A stretch of 60,000 nt of DNA, taken from positions 5,637,538 through 5,697,537 of the forward strand of contig NC_087084.1 in assembly GCF_026151205.1 (NCBI RefSeq), read 5' to 3'. The number at the start of each line of letters is the position of its first letter. The stretch's first letter is position 1. This DNA is from Bolinopsis microptera. Taxonomy: Eukaryota; Ctenophora; Tentaculata; Lobata; Bolinopsidae. This document shows, one piece after another, positions 58,561-60,000 of this stretch. A program made the translations under genes and the position numbers. The notes under the pieces are model-generated. The model saw only the letters and a program-made list of their open reading frames with translations, was not told where the DNA came from and searched no databases.

Positions 58561-60000
58561 CCCCAGCATCACCTGCCAATTTAAGTAATTGCCTCGGTAC
58601 TCACGAGTTGCTACAAATCCAATAATTGAGCAATGCGTTTTCTAGTTTCTATCCCCAATATATAGACATATGGTTATTTTAATTTCTAATCCGTTTTGTG
58701 GCTATGGGCCCTGTGCGGCGTTGGAACTTTCTTAAGTTCGTTATCTGTTGGGTTCTTTTGGCGACGACTGATTCGGCCACCTTCGAGTGACAGGGTGGCA
58801 AATCGCATCGAAAAATGTTGTCTTACAACCATAGTGATGCCCTTTTTAAAGTTTGATATGTTACCTGTAGGTTGATAATTTCTCCTGCTGCTGTTTTCGA
58901 AAGAGCCGAAGTTGCTTCAAATCAGTGACATACATTTCACATATGTGACTCCAAAGCTTTTCGCTCGTTTTTCGTCCGCTCATTAAACCATTTTTCCACG
59001 GCAGACAAAATCTATATGATCCAACGGTCCACGGCACATGCAAGGTCACTTTCAAATTCTAGCAGCCCATTAATACCATTTCTTTATCAGCCACTATCCC
59101 AGCTTATACTGGATCTATAATGGATATTCACCATGACATCATTATCGAATGATCAACATTAAATCGATGACATAATTCAAAGTTATCCAGATCGAGCTGT
59201 TTCTTTGACTTTTACGGACACTGCAGTACACCTTCTCCAGTATTTTAATCATCGCCTTCAATTATATACTAAAGTAGACGCCAGATTTGATTTACATTAT
59301 AAATTTATTTCGTTATAAAGGATTCCGGGGGGATTAGTATATATGTGGTCCATGACGCCTTGTTCCCCATGAAATAACGTCGTAATTAAACTGTAATTCA
59401 ATGAATATTATTACATTTTCTATTAATGTTATTAATGTCTGAATACAAAAAGGAATTATAATTAAATGAATACATATCCGTTCTTTATTACAACAGTATC
59501 ACGCAGGCGTATCAGATGCCAATCTTTTGTCGATCAAAATTATCAGTTGATCGTTTTTATTTGACTATTGTGAGATGCAGTGCGCATAAATTATATTGTT
59601 GGCCCTGAATGTCGCCTTTATTCACTGAATTATAAGTAACCATCTTCAATGAATCTTCATTATCTTATCATTGTCGAATTCCTCGTATTCGTGATTTGTG
59701 GTTACATTATCATTACGCAAATATTTTAATTTACAATTTAGCGCATCTCTCAAATCGCTTGCATCGTTTCTCATTGAGTACAATCCCCTCGTACAACATT
59801 TCAATACCTTTGTCATTCAATCAAATTAATAACTTTTGTTTGATTAATCTAATCCTGCCTGCTTGATCATGTTTTAATTTTAAAATGTCTTAAAAACATC
59901 CTAAATTCATAACGACGATATGAAATCCCTGATAACTTAAATCACGTCATTTAATTTTAAACTTAAACGCCCTCGTCTGAATACCCCCACGCCACAAATT

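Larger units (their letters stand above)
52600..60000. other. Non-coding stretch to the window end
   Basis: AT-rich DNA with short open frames only and no convincing spliced gene. Notable points are listed separately: the hairpin at 55195-55253 and the CACGTG/CCAAT cluster at 58217-58560. A pair of E-boxes with ATTGG lies at 54953-54995, and AGCCCGCT is repeated at 54712-54776. Confidence 0.55.

Noticed and set aside
1-60000. CRISPR array, operon or bacterial origin
   Set aside because: The tandem repeats lack regular unique spacers, and genes are spliced with eukaryotic signals.

Overview
The window is animal nuclear DNA. It is AT-rich and most genes are spliced with GT..AG introns of about 50 bp to over 3 kb. 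It encodes families typical of metazoans (PPxY alpha-arrestins, a myotubularin pseudophosphatase, a ten-cysteine Ly6/LU protein) and carries a tRNA-derived SINE, non-LTR retrotransposon relics, TIR elements and many minisatellites. An invertebrate is likely, possibly a non-bilaterian such as a cnidarian or placozoan, but the sequence alone does not settle the lineage.

Layout. (1) 234-3828, minus strand: a ten-exon ankyrin-repeat gene that can be read from ATG to stop with every splice phase matching. (2) 3.8-8.9 kb: no confident gene, one ORF interrupted by a TAG, and a 753 bp MITE with TA target duplication. (3) 8.9-25.9 kb, plus strand: a tandem array of alpha-arrestins. Copies A and B are recent duplicates with Nedd4-type PPxY tails, C is a decaying pseudogene with a collagen-like repeat, and D is intact but has lost PPxY. 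A 2.5 kb element with perfect 36 bp TIRs lies between A and B. An intronless gene for a predicted nuclease-helicase (NERD-like domain plus SF1 helicase) lies between B and C. (4) 28.3-39.8 kb, plus strand: a nine-exon MTMR10/12-like myotubularin whose Cys-x5-Arg active site is missing. Its introns hold a MITE copy, a retrotransposon tail, a SINE, an 11-bp minisatellite and a nested Ly6/LU gene. (5) 39.8-60 kb: no confident gene. This part holds minisatellites, nested palindromes, a pogo-like relic and an unusual density of CACGTG palindromes, several clustered with CCAAT boxes, which may be promoter or enhancer DNA for genes outside the window.

Functional links. The arrestins probably act as ubiquitin-ligase adaptors for membrane cargo, and the myotubularin homologue as a non-catalytic partner of active 3-phosphatases. 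Both belong to endosomal membrane traffic, but nothing in the sequence shows they act together. The best candidates for something little described are the intronless nuclease-helicase, the arrestin array with graded loss of PPxY motifs, and the CACGTG/CCAAT-rich gene desert.
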